Assembly (NCBI GenBank): GCA_964243295.1
Contig: CAXTEJ010000002.1
Coordinates: 92,017-156,016, forward strand
Reading direction: 5' to 3'
DNA length: 64,000 nt
From: CAXTEJ01 sp964243295
GTDB taxonomy: Bacteria; Actinomycetota; Actinomycetes; Actinomycetales; Angustibacteraceae
A program made the position numbers and the translations under genes. Below, piece after piece: positions 44,634 through 53,538 of this stretch. Below the pieces are notes generated by a model. It did not search any database, was not told the origin of the DNA, and was given only the letters and a program-made list of their open reading frames with translations. The first letter of the stretch is position 1; each line of letters starts with the position of its first letter.

Positions 44634-44690
44634 CCACCGGGTCTTCTGACCACGGGCCTTCTGACCACCGAGCCATCTGAATACCGGGCC
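44625..44690 (+). repeat. Imperfect 15-17 base tandem repeats across the dhaK stop
   Basis: About four units of the form CGGGTCTTCTGACCAC. The first contains the last two dhaK codons and the TGA; each later unit repeats a TGA in varied form. The tract looks like slippage that copied the stop region. Confidence 0.7.
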
Positions 44691-44692
44691 GA

Positions 44693-44729
44693 CGGTACGG
44701 CGACCGGCACGCCGCCGGTCGCCGTACCG
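44693..44729 (+). terminator. 16-bp perfect stem-loop after dhaK
   Basis: Bases 44693-44708 pair perfectly with 44714-44729 around a five-base loop. It lies 24 bases before the GlcG/HbpS-like start and could terminate or attenuate the operon before that gene. No T-tract follows. Confidence 0.7.
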
Positions 44730-44753
44730 ACCCCACAGCACCTTGGAGCGAGC

Positions 44754-45167
44754 ATGGGCAGGCAGATCACCCTCGAGCAGGCCACCGCGATCGTCGCGGC
44801 GTGCCAGGCGGAGGCGCAGAGCATCGGACAGCCGATGAACATCGCCGTCGTGGACGACGGCGCCAACCTCGTCGCCTTCGCCTCGATGGACGGCACCAAG
44901 CTGATCGGCGTCGACATCTCCCAGCGCAAGGCGCTGACCGCCGTCTACTTCCAGATGGACACCAAGGACCTCGCGCCTCTGGTGCAGCCGGGTCAGCCGC
45001 TCTTCGGCATCGAGTCCACCAGCGAGGGTCGTCTGGTCGTGTTCGGCGGGGGCGTGCTGCTGACCACCGGCGACGGTTCCGTCGCCGGTGGTGTGGGCGT
45101 CAGCGCCGGGTCGGTCGACCAGGACCACCAGGTGGCGGCAGCCGGCCGTTCGGCGTTCAGCGGCTGA
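44754..45167 (+). CDS. GlcG/HbpS-family protein
   Basis: A 137-residue protein of the DUF336 family, which includes GlcG, HbpS (heme-binding) and the PduO C-terminal domain. Conserved parts are ITLEQATAIVAACQAEAQSIGQPMNIAVVDDGANLVAF, MDGTKLIGVDISQRKALTA, IESTSEGRLVVFGGGVLL and the glycine-rich GSVAGGVGVSAGSVDQDHQVAAAG. Members often accompany small-molecule kinase and diol/glycol catabolic operons. No export signal is visible, so it is cytoplasmic. ATG 44754 follows TGGAGCGAGC. It may be a chaperone or cofactor-binding accessory for the dha operon. Confidence 0.85.
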   Translation: MGRQITLEQATAIVAACQAEAQSIGQPMNIAVVDDGANLVAFASMDGTKLIGVDISQRKALTAVYFQMDTKDLAPLVQPGQPLFGIESTSEGRLVVFGGGVLLTTGDGSVAGGVGVSAGSVDQDHQVAAAGRSAFSG

Positions 45168-45180
45168 GCCGACGGAAGTC

Positions 45181-45203
45181 GCCGTGATCATGCGATCCCG
45201 GGC
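45181..45203 (+). repeat. Dispersed family R repeat, copy 2
   Basis: GCCGTGATCATGCGATCCCG lies 14 bases after the GlcG/HbpS-like stop and before the 3' end of the convergent GNAT gene. Confidence 0.7.
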
Positions 45204-45249
45204 ACGCATCGGGCTCCTCGTGGGACGGGTGGGCCGGCAGGCGGGGGGG

Positions 45250-46284
45250 TCAGGAGAGCAGGCGGTACTGGTAGCCGTGGTGCTCGGTGAACCCCGCGGC
45301 GCGGTACGCGGTGCGGGCTGGCGCGTTCGCCTCGGCGACCTGCAGGTACGTCGCCCGGTCGCCGCGCCCGAGGCCCCATGCGGCGATGGTGGCGAGCACC
45401 TGCCGGGCCAGCCCCTGGCGGCGGGCGGCGGGGCCGACCTCCATGGCGGCGACGCCGGTCCAGCCGCGCGACGACGCGCCCCTGCCAACCGCGAGCACCG
45501 CGGAAGCGGCGTCGCGCACTGACACGAAGACCTGGGCGGGCGCCGACAGCAGCACCCGCCGGGCGACGTCCGGCAGGTCCTGGCCGCGGTAGTGGTAGGC
45601 GGCGAGCCACGCGTCGTCGGGCTCGTCGTCCAGCCGCAGCACGAGCCCGGCGGGAAGCGGGACGGTGCCCGGCCGCAGCCCGGCCGCGGCGACCTCGCGG
45701 GCGGCCGCGGTCATCACCAGCGTCGGGGTGTCGAGGGCGTAGCCGCGCCGCAGCAGCTCGTCGTCGAGCGGGACCGATCGCGAGCTGTCGGCCCGAGCCG
45801 GCGCGGACAGCGGCCACACGACGCTGAAGCGGGGCGGCAGGTCGCGGTCGGCGTACCACCGCTCGGCGAGGTCGACGGCGTCGGGCAGAGGCAGCCCGGG
45901 GTCGCCGATCGCGAGCACCGAGTTGGCGCGACCGGTGAAGCCCCCGGCCGCGCGCAGCCGCCAGCCACGGCCGCGGACGCCCAGCCACTCCTGCTCGATC
46001 GGCCGCCAGCCGTCGGACGCGACGTCCTCGAGGGCCTCGACGTCGAGCGCGAGGTGCGGCGCGGCTCGGCGGGTCGGGGGCGGCGGCACCGGCTTGCCCG
46101 CGATGACCTGGTCGAGCGGCACCGACACCTCCCCGGCTCGCGTGCGCACGCGCGCCGAGCCGTCGGCCCACGCCACGAGGTCACCCAGCAGGTCGACGTA
46201 CCGCCCGCCAGGGGCCCGGCGCCGCAGCACGACGCGGCTGCCGACGTGCTCGGGGCCCACCCGCAGGCCCACCCGGCGAGACAT
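45250..46284 (-). CDS. GNAT-family N-acetyltransferase
   Basis: A 344-residue protein with a C-terminal GNAT domain (about 195-344). It shows VRDAASAVLAVGRGA, the acetyl-CoA loop AMEVGPAARRQGLARQVLATIAAWG, and the closing LQVAEANAPARTAYRAAGFTEHHGYQYRL. The N-terminal 190 residues contain a small beta-barrel-like part (GSRVVLRRRAPGGRYVDLLGDLVAW...VRTRAGEVSVPLDQVIAGK) and a divergent second GNAT-like region. This double layout is common next to fdxA in actinobacteria. ATG 46284 follows GGAGGCGCGG; the longer frame to 46458 crosses the fdxA promoter. Substrate unknown. Confidence 0.85.
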   Translation of the reverse strand: MSRRVGLRVGPEHVGSRVVLRRRAPGGRYVDLLGDLVAWADGSARVRTRAGEVSVPLDQVIAGKPVPPPPTRRAAPHLALDVEALEDVASDGWRPIEQEWLGVRGRGWRLRAAGGFTGRANSVLAIGDPGLPLPDAVDLAERWYADRDLPPRFSVVWPLSAPARADSSRSVPLDDELLRRGYALDTPTLVMTAAAREVAAAGLRPGTVPLPAGLVLRLDDEPDDAWLAAYHYRGQDLPDVARRVLLSAPAQVFVSVRDAASAVLAVGRGASSRGWTGVAAMEVGPAARRQGLARQVLATIAAWGLGRGDRATYLQVAEANAPARTAYRAAGFTEHHGYQYRLLS

Positions 46285-46381
46285 CCGCGCCTCCGTGTGT
46301 GTGGTGCGTCGAGGTGTCCGCGATACTAGGCGGCGACCCGCTGGCGCTGATCGGCGCCGCCGCACGAGGAGGTTCTCGCAC

Positions 46382-46702
46382 GTGACGTACGTGATCGCCC
46401 AGCCCTGTGTCGACCTCAAGGACAAGGCGTGCATCGAGGAGTGCCCGGTCGACTGCATCTACGAGGGTGAGCGCTCGCTGTACATCCACCCCGACGAGTG
46501 CGTCGACTGCGGGGCCTGCGAGCCGGTCTGCCCGGTCGAGGCCATCTACTACGAGGACGACACCCCCGAGCAGTGGAAGGAGTACTACACGGCCAACGTG
46601 GAGTTCTTCGACGACCTCGGCTCGCCCGGCGGCGCCGCCAAGCTCGGCATGATCGCCAAGGACCACCCGATCATCGCCGCGCTGCCCCCGCAGGAGCACT
46701 GA
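46382..46702 (+). CDS. fdxA: 7Fe ferredoxin
   Basis: A 106-residue ferredoxin with a 3Fe-4S and a 4Fe-4S cluster, an electron carrier in the cytoplasm. Eight cysteines are seen at 9, 17, 21, 25, 40, 43, 46 and 50: TYVIAQPCVDLKDKACIEECPVDCIY and ECVDCGACEPVCPVEAIYYEDD. The acidic C-terminal extension is normal. GTG 46382 follows GAGGAGGTTCTCGCAC. Its stop overlaps the start of dapC (CTGA), the usual fdxA-dapC pair of actinobacteria. Confidence 0.96.
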   Translation: MTYVIAQPCVDLKDKACIEECPVDCIYEGERSLYIHPDECVDCGACEPVCPVEAIYYEDDTPEQWKEYYTANVEFFDDLGSPGGAAKLGMIAKDHPIIAALPPQEH

Positions 46703-47781
46703 TCCAGCTCCCGGACTTCCCCTGGGACTCCCTCGCCGGTGCCGCGGCGCGGGCGAGGGCCCACCCCGGCGGGATCGTCGACCTGTCCGTCGGCACCCCG
46801 GTCGACCCGACGCCCGAGGTCGTGCAGCGGGCGCTCGCCGCGGCGTCCGACGCCCCCGGATACCCGCAGACGTGGGGCACACCGGCGCTGCGCGAAGCCG
46901 TCGCCGCGTGGTTCGAGCGCCGCCGCGGCGTGCCGGGCGTCGACCCGGACGGCGTGCTGCCGACCATCGGCTCCAAGGAGCTCGTGGCCTTTCTGCCGAC
47001 GCTGCTGGGGATGGGTCGCGGTGACGTCGTCGTCCACCCGCGCATCGCCTACCCGACGTACGACGTGGGCGCCCGGATCGCAGCTGCCACACCGGTTGCG
47101 GCCGACGCCACGACGCAGGTCGGGCCCGGTCGGGTGGGGCTGGTGTGGGTCAACTCGCCGTCCAACCCGACCGGCCGCGTGCTGCCGGTCGAGCACCTCG
47201 CCAAGGTTGTGGCGTGGGCGCGCGCCCGCGGCGCAGTCGTCGCCAGCGACGAGTGCTACGCCGAGCTCGGCTGGGACGGCCAGCCGGTGCCGAGCATCCT
47301 CGACCCGGCCGTCTGCGGCGGGTCGCACGAGGGTCTGCTCGCCGTCTACTCGCTGAGCAAGCAGTCCAGCATGGCCGGGTACCGTGCGGCGTTCGTGGCC
47401 GGTGACCCCGCCCTGGTCGCCCGGCTGCTCGCGATCCGCAAGCACGCGGGGATGATCGTGCCGTGGCCGGTGCAGCAGGCCATGATCGCGGCCGTCAGCG
47501 ACGACGACCACGTCGCGGCGCAGAAGCAGCGGTACGCCGAGCGCCGGGCGCTGCTGCGACCCGCGCTCGAGCGGTTCGGCCTGCGGGTCGACGACTCCGC
47601 AGCCGGCCTGTACCTGTGGGGCACCGCCGGCGAGCCCGCGGCGACGACGGTCGACCGGCTCGCCGAGCGCGGCGTCCTGATGGCTCCGGGCTCGTTCTAC
47701 GGCCCGGCCGGCGACCACCACGTCCGCGTCGCGCTGACCGCGACCGACGAGCGCATCGCAGCGGCCGCCACGCGGCTGTGA
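46699..47781 (+). CDS. dapC: Succinyldiaminopimelate transaminase (CTG start)
   Basis: A 360-residue class I PLP aminotransferase for the lysine/diaminopimelate pathway. It has GGIVDLSVGTPVDPTPEVV, the PLP-binding region NSPSNPTGRVLP, the aspartate loop VVASDECYAELGWDG, the Schiff-base lysine in YSLSKQSSMAGYR, and RVALT near the end. The conserved N-terminus, LPDFPWDSLAGA, begins four codons after the fdxA stop overlap. No ATG, GTG or TTG lies between, so CTG 46699 in the CTGA overlap, with AGGAG just upstream, is the only plausible start. It is coupled to fdxA. Confidence 0.92.
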   Translation: MIQLPDFPWDSLAGAAARARAHPGGIVDLSVGTPVDPTPEVVQRALAAASDAPGYPQTWGTPALREAVAAWFERRRGVPGVDPDGVLPTIGSKELVAFLPTLLGMGRGDVVVHPRIAYPTYDVGARIAAATPVAADATTQVGPGRVGLVWVNSPSNPTGRVLPVEHLAKVVAWARARGAVVASDECYAELGWDGQPVPSILDPAVCGGSHEGLLAVYSLSKQSSMAGYRAAFVAGDPALVARLLAIRKHAGMIVPWPVQQAMIAAVSDDDHVAAQKQRYAERRALLRPALERFGLRVDDSAAGLYLWGTAGEPAATTVDRLAERGVLMAPGSFYGPAGDHHVRVALTATDERIAAAATRL

Positions 47782-47912
47782 GCGAGGGGTGTGACCCCGG
47801 TCACGCGTGCGCCGCCAGGGCCCTCCGCCGTACGACACGCTCCAGCGGGACGAGTACCGTCGTGCCCGCTCGCCGACGTCATGTCGGGGCGACCGCACTC
47901 TTGGAGGTCCAC

Positions 47913-49199
<1,287 letters not shown>

Positions 49200-49238
49200 T
49201 CGGTCGTCAGACCACCCGCTCAGTGTCGAAGGAGTCAC

Positions 49239-50084
49239 GTGCCCAAGCTGACCGTAGGTACCGAGAACACCGCCCCGATCGAGATCGACTACACCGACGT
49301 CGGCTCGGGCCTGCCCGTGGTCCTCATCCACGGCTGGCCGCTGTCGCAGAAGTCCTGGGAGAGCCAGGTGCCGGCGCTCGTGGCCTCGGGTCACCGGGTC
49401 GTCACCTACGACCGCCGCGGGTTCGGTGACTCCTCCAAGCCGTGGACCGGCTACGACTACGACACCTTCACCGCGGATCTCGCGGCGCTGCTCGACCACC
49501 TCGACCTGCACGACGTCACGCTCGTCGGTTTCTCCATGGGCGGCGGCGAGGTCGTGCGCTACATCGCGACCCACGGCACCGCGCGCATCCGCAAGGCCGT
49601 GCTCGCGTCCGCGGTGCCGCCGTACCTGTACAAGAGCGACGACAACCCCGACGGCGGTCTGGACGACGCCACCATCGCCGGCTTCGAGGCCGGCGTGACC
49701 GGTGACCGCCCCGCGTTCCTGGACGAGTTCACGAAGAACTTCTTCAGCACCGGCGGCCTGGTCGGCAGCAAGCTGCGGGTCAGCGAGCCGCAGCGCCAGT
49801 TCGCGCTGTCGCTGGCGTTCCCCGCTTCGCCGAAGGGCACGCTCGACTGCATCGGCGCCTTCGGCCGCACCGACTTCCGCGCCGACGTCGCGAAGGTCAC
49901 CGTGCCGACGCTCGTCATCCACGGCGACAGCGACGGCATCGTGCCGTTCGAGGTCAGCGGCAAGCGCTCGGCCGAGCTCATCCCCGGCGCGCAGCTGCAC
50001 GTCATCGAGGGCGGCCCGCACGGCGTCAACGCCTCGCACGCCGAGGAGTTCAACACCGCGCTGCTCGAGTTCATCGACGGCTGA
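49239..50084 (+). CDS. Alpha/beta hydrolase, cofactor-free haloperoxidase/esterase type
   Basis: A 281-residue hydrolase with oxyanion motif VVLIHGWPLSQKSWE, YDRRGFGDSSKPW, the nucleophile elbow GFSMGGGEVVRYI (catalytic Ser intact), acid Asp in IHGDSDGIVPF and late His in EGGPHGVNASH. This matches the non-heme chloroperoxidase group, whose true role is usually an esterase or lactonase. GTG 49239 has GAAGGAGTCAC upstream. It lies 39 bases after gltA on the same strand and may share its transcript. Confidence 0.88.
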   Translation: MPKLTVGTENTAPIEIDYTDVGSGLPVVLIHGWPLSQKSWESQVPALVASGHRVVTYDRRGFGDSSKPWTGYDYDTFTADLAALLDHLDLHDVTLVGFSMGGGEVVRYIATHGTARIRKAVLASAVPPYLYKSDDNPDGGLDDATIAGFEAGVTGDRPAFLDEFTKNFFSTGGLVGSKLRVSEPQRQFALSLAFPASPKGTLDCIGAFGRTDFRADVAKVTVPTLVIHGDSDGIVPFEVSGKRSAELIPGAQLHVIEGGPHGVNASHAEEFNTALLEFIDG

Positions 50085-50096
50085 CCTCCACCGGTC

Positions 50097-50978
50097 CTAC
50101 GCGGGCGCCCGGTCCTCCAGCAGGATGACCGTGGCGCCCGCGCCGCGTCCGGGCACGCCCGGCCCGGAGGCCGACGTCCAGCCGGTGGAGTCGGCGGTGC
50201 GCGACCAGAGCCGGCCGTCGGCGTAGACGCGGGCCACTCCCAGCCGCTCGGCCTGCGCGACGGCCCACTGCGCCACCGCCCACGTCGTCGCGGGTGAACG
50301 GGTCCTCAGCCGCAGCCCGTCGCGGCCGCGCACCCTCGTCGACGCGACGGCGGGCAGCTCGGCGCGCAGCGCGCGCACCAGCGGTGGCAGGCCCTGCTCG
50401 CCCGACGGCCGCTCGTCCGGGTCGAGCCGGCACGCCAGCGCGGCGGGGGACTGGCCGGTCAGCGCCGACGCGAGCACCCGCGCGCGGCCCTCGTGCTGGG
50501 CGTAGGCGTCAGGAAAACCGCTGCGCTGCACCGCTTGCGCCACCTCGGTGACCGGTCGGGTGCGGTAGTCGTCGACGTCGACGAGCACGTCGTAGAAGGC
50601 GTTCGTGGCGTGGACGGGGTCCATCACCTGGGCCTTGGTGCCCCAGCCCTGGGACGGACGCTGCTGGAACAGCCCGAGCGAGTCGCGGTCGCCGTAGGAC
50701 ACGTTGACGAGCGTCGACTCCTGCATGACCGTGGCCAGCCCGATGGTCGCGGCGCGCGCCGGGAGCCCGCGCTTGACCGAGATGCCGGCGACGGTGGCCG
50801 CGTTGCCCATCTGCTCGGGCGAGAGGCGCACGGAGCTGCCGGAGACCGTCGTCTCGCAGGAGGCCTTGACGGCCGGGTCGCGCCGGACGACGGCGACGAC
50901 CAGGGCGACGACGACGGCCAGAGCCGCCAGGACGACGACCACGTCGCGCACGCGCTCACCGCGCTGGGACAGGTGCAT
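50097..50978 (-). CDS. Membrane-anchored lysozyme-like protein
   Basis: A 293-residue protein with one N-terminal membrane helix (VVVVLAALAVVVALVVAVV, about 13-31) and an external part. Residues 65-170 hold a lysozyme-like signature: RAATIGLATVMQESTLVN with a probable catalytic Glu, then YGDRDSLGLFQQRPSQGWGT and VDDYRTRPVTEVAQAVQRSGFPDAYAQHE. Similar actinobacterial proteins are annotated as hypothetical or wrongly as heavy-metal transporters. The C-terminal third (about 200-293) is a separate small domain (VRGRDGLRLRTRSPATTWAVAQW). It probably acts on peptidoglycan. It lies 14 bases downstream of dapD on the same strand. Confidence 0.75.
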   Translation of the reverse strand: MHLSQRGERVRDVVVVLAALAVVVALVVAVVRRDPAVKASCETTVSGSSVRLSPEQMGNAATVAGISVKRGLPARAATIGLATVMQESTLVNVSYGDRDSLGLFQQRPSQGWGTKAQVMDPVHATNAFYDVLVDVDDYRTRPVTEVAQAVQRSGFPDAYAQHEGRARVLASALTGQSPAALACRLDPDERPSGEQGLPPLVRALRAELPAVASTRVRGRDGLRLRTRSPATTWAVAQWAVAQAERLGVARVYADGRLWSRTADSTGWTSASGPGVPGRGAGATVILLEDRAPA

Positions 50979-50992
50979 GCCGCGCCGCCGCT

Positions 50993-51943
50993 TCAGTTGG
51001 CGTGCAGCGCCGCGTTGAGCTCGACGGTCGTGCCGGGCCGCGCCACCACCTCGACGGTGCCGGTCACCGAGTTGCGGCGCAGCAGCATGTTGCTGGCGCC
51101 CGACATCTCGCGGGCCTTGACGACCTGCCCGGCCTGCGGACCGTCGGCGAGCGTCACCTTGGTGCCCGCCGTGACGTAGAGCCCGGCCTCGACCACGCAG
51201 TCGTCCCCGAGGCTTATGCCCACGCCGGCGTTGGCGCCCAGCAGGCAGCGGCGTCCGATCGAGACGACGGCCTTGCCGCCGCCGCTCAGCGTGCCGAGGA
51301 TCGACGCGCCGCCCCCGATGTCGGAGCCGTCACCGACGACGACACCGGCCACGATGCGGCCCTCGACCATCGACGTGCCGAGCGTGCCGGCGTTGAAGTT
51401 CACGAAACCCTCGTGCATCACGGTGGTCCCGCTCGCGAGGTGGGCGCCGAGGCGCACGCGGTCGGCGTCGGCGATGCGCACGCCGCTGGGCACGACGTAG
51501 TCGGTCATGCGCGGGAACTTGTCGACGCCGTAGACCGTGACGCGCGGCGTGCTCGCCATCAGCCGCGTCCGGGTGGCCTCGAAGCCGTCGACCGCGCACG
51601 GCCCGGCGCTGGTCCACACCACGTTGCTCAGCACGCCGAACAGGCCCTCGAGGTTCTGCCCGTGGGGCGCCACCAACCGGTGCGAGAGCAGGTGCAGCCG
51701 CAGGTAGGCGTCGGCGGCGTCGGCGGGCGCAGCGTCCAGGTCGACCACCGTGCGGACGACGGTGCGCCGCACCCGGCGCGCCGGGTCGTGGTCGGCGAGC
51801 GCCGCGAGGTCGGCGGGGACGTCGTCCGGCCCGCTCGTCGGAGCCTCTCCGAGCGCCGGCGCGGGGTACCAGACGTCGAGGACCTGGCCGTCCTCGGTCG
51901 TGGTGGCGAGGCCGATGCCCCAGGCCGTCCGCTCGCTGCTCAT
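50993..51943 (-). CDS. dapD: Tetrahydrodipicolinate N-succinyltransferase
   Basis: A 316-residue left-handed beta-helix acyltransferase that uses succinyl-CoA in lysine and diaminopimelate synthesis. The actinobacterial DapD layout is seen: an N-terminal domain (ERTAWGIGLATTTEDGQVLDVWYP), then the hexapeptide region with VRIADADRVRLGAHLASGTTVMHEGFVNFNAGTLGTSMVEGRI, VGDGSDIGGGASILGTLSGGG and RCLLGANAGVGISLGDDCVVEAG. ATG 51943 has TAGGCT six bases upstream. It is divergent from dapE across a 398-base repeat-bearing gap. Confidence 0.96.
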   Translation of the reverse strand: MSSERTAWGIGLATTTEDGQVLDVWYPAPALGEAPTSGPDDVPADLAALADHDPARRVRRTVVRTVVDLDAAPADAADAYLRLHLLSHRLVAPHGQNLEGLFGVLSNVVWTSAGPCAVDGFEATRTRLMASTPRVTVYGVDKFPRMTDYVVPSGVRIADADRVRLGAHLASGTTVMHEGFVNFNAGTLGTSMVEGRIVAGVVVGDGSDIGGGASILGTLSGGGKAVVSIGRRCLLGANAGVGISLGDDCVVEAGLYVTAGTKVTLADGPQAGQVVKAREMSGASNMLLRRNSVTGTVEVVARPGTTVELNAALHAN

Positions 51944-51949
51944 GGCTGC

Positions 51950-51955
51950 AGCCTA
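51950..51955 (-). promoter_or_regulatory. -10 box, leaderless start of dapD
   Basis: TAGGCT on the minus strand, six bases before ATG 51943. Confidence 0.5.
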
Positions 51956-52020
51956 GGCAGCCGACCGTGACGTCCGACGCAGGGATGCACCGCCTCGGGC
52001 GGCGTCCGTGCCCCACAAGG

Positions 52021-52169
52021 TTGATCACGTTACGTAGGTGATCCGATGCTTACCGCGCCCTGCAGCACGCGGGAAGTCCACGCTCGTCGCGGGAAGCTCG
52101 ATCTGGACGTCGGCACCCACTGCTGGTGTGGCGATCGGATCCCCTGACCGCCGACCGCCCGCCGGCGGC
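52021..52169 (+). repeat. Family B intergenic repeat, copy 1
   Basis: About 149 bases beginning TTGATCACGTTACGTAGG. A reverse copy lies at 61626-61772 and is largely the same from end to end. It shares its first 18 bases with family A. It sits between divergent dapD and dapE. The rest of the gap (52170-52329) shows no gene; the dapE -10 box is at its end. Confidence 0.85.
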
Positions 52170-52329
52170 GTCGGCAGTCGACGTCGATCGCGCTGCGTGC
52201 CTGAGGCGGCGCGTCTCGAGGCGAGACGCCACGTGAACATCGTCCGCGCACGAACTCGCTCGGACGTCGGCCCAGCGGGTCTCGGTGGGTCGCCGCGCGA
52301 GGCCCAGAGCGGGCGTCACGACGACGCTC

Positions 52330-52335
52330 TACTGT
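52330..52335 (+). promoter_or_regulatory. -10 box, leaderless start of dapE
   Basis: TACTGT, six bases before ATG 52342. Confidence 0.5.
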
Positions 52336-52341
52336 CCAGGC

Positions 52342-53439
52342 ATGACTGCGCCACTGCCCACCGTCGGCGCCTCGCTCGACCTGTCGCAGGATGTCCTGCA
52401 GCTCACCCGGGCCCTGTGCGACATCGAGTCGGTCAGCGGCAACGAGGGCGCGCTCGCGGATGCGATCGAGGCCGCGCTGCGACCGCTGGGCCACCTGGAG
52501 GTGCTGCGCGACGGCGACGCGGTCGTCGCCCGCACCGCGCTCGGGCGCGACGAGCGGGTCGTGCTCGCCGGCCACATCGACACCGTCCCGCTCGCCGCCA
52601 CGCCCAACCTGCCCACCTTCCTGGACGGCGGGCTGCTGCACGGCCGCGGCACGTGCGACATGAAGGGCGGGGTCGCCGTCCAGCTGGCGCTAGCGGCGCG
52701 GGTGCCGCAGCCCTCGCGCGACGTCACCTACGTCTTCTACGACGGCGAGGAGGTCGAGTCCGAGCGCAACGGCCTGGGCCGGATCGCCCGCCACCACCCC
52801 GAGTGGCTCGACGCCGGGTTCGCGGTGCTGCTCGAGCCGACGAACGCCGGGGTCGAGGGGGGCTGCAACGGCACGATGCGCGTCGACGTGATCGTGCCCG
52901 GGGTCGCGGCCCACTCGGCGCGCGCCTGGATGGGGCACAACGCCATCCACGACGCCGCGGTCGTGCTCAGCCGGCTCACGTCGTACCAGCCGAGGTCGGT
53001 GGAGGTGGAGAGGCTGGTCTACCGCGAGAGCCTCAACGCGGTCCGCATCAGCGGCGGGGTGGCCGGCAACGTCATCCCCGACCGCTGCGTCGTCACCGTC
53101 AACTACCGCTTCGCCCCCAGCACCGGCGCCGACCGGGCCGAGGCCCACCTGCGCGAGCTGTTCACCGGCTTCGAGCTCGTCGTCACCGACGCCGCACCCG
53201 GCGCCCGCCCGGGCCTGGACCGCCCCGCCGCCGAGGACTTCGTGCGGATGGTCGGCCGCGAGCCGCTGCCCAAGTACGGCTGGACCGACGTCGCGCGCTT
53301 CAGCGAGCTCGGCGTGCCGGCCGTCAACTACGGCCCGGGCGACCCGCTGCTCGCCCACACCGACCACGAGCACGTGCCCGTCGACCAGCTCGGCGACTGC
53401 GAGCGGCGGCTGCGCGCCTGGCTGGGCGCGCCCGGCTGA
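52342..53439 (+). CDS. dapE: Succinyl-diaminopimelate desuccinylase
   Basis: A 365-residue M20 metallopeptidase that releases LL-diaminopimelate for lysine and cell-wall synthesis. Zinc-site residues are in LAGHIDTVPLA, GRGTCDMKGGVA, FYDGEEVESERNG and HTDHEHVP near the end. The dimerisation domain has GVAAHSARAWMGHNAIHDA. The TIGR01900-type actinobacterial DapE length is matched. ATG 52342 (MTAPLPTVGASLDL) agrees with the leaderless -10; an earlier ATG at 52285 would read from the repeat-side gap. It completes the succinylase set dapC-dapD-dapE in this window. Confidence 0.96.
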   Translation: MTAPLPTVGASLDLSQDVLQLTRALCDIESVSGNEGALADAIEAALRPLGHLEVLRDGDAVVARTALGRDERVVLAGHIDTVPLAATPNLPTFLDGGLLHGRGTCDMKGGVAVQLALAARVPQPSRDVTYVFYDGEEVESERNGLGRIARHHPEWLDAGFAVLLEPTNAGVEGGCNGTMRVDVIVPGVAAHSARAWMGHNAIHDAAVVLSRLTSYQPRSVEVERLVYRESLNAVRISGGVAGNVIPDRCVVTVNYRFAPSTGADRAEAHLRELFTGFELVVTDAAPGARPGLDRPAAEDFVRMVGREPLPKYGWTDVARFSELGVPAVNYGPGDPLLAHTDHEHVPVDQLGDCERRLRAWLGAPG

Positions 53440-53450
53440 GCGGACCGAGG

Positions 53451-53475
53451 GCGGTCCGGGATCGCATGATCACGG
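53451..53475 (-). repeat. Dispersed family R repeat, copy 3
   Basis: Same core as at 1091 and in the same orientation (GCGGTCCGGGATCGCATGAT on the plus strand). It begins 11 bases after the dapE stop. Confidence 0.7.
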
Positions 53476-53526
53476 CTGAGCGGGTGGCGGGCGCGCCCAC
53501 CTGAGCGCGGTCGGCGTCACCTGACC

Positions 53527-53532
53527 TAGCGT
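53527..53532 (+). promoter_or_regulatory. -10 box, leaderless start of the first LOG gene
   Basis: TAGCGT, six bases before ATG 53539. Confidence 0.5.
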
Positions 53533-53538
53533 GGCGGC

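Noticed and set aside
44754..45167. Secreted heme-binding function for the GlcG/HbpS-like protein
   Set aside because: Unlike HbpS of Streptomyces, it has no signal peptide, so an extracellular heme role is not supported.
50097..50978. Heavy-metal transporter annotation
   Set aside because: There is one membrane helix and a lysozyme-like external domain; no metal motif or multi-pass topology is seen.
52038..52200. P-loop-like GKST in a frame conserved between both family B repeats
   Set aside because: The similarity (GKSTLVAGSS) is due to DNA identity of the repeat. There is no common start codon and no further motif, so I treat it as non-coding.
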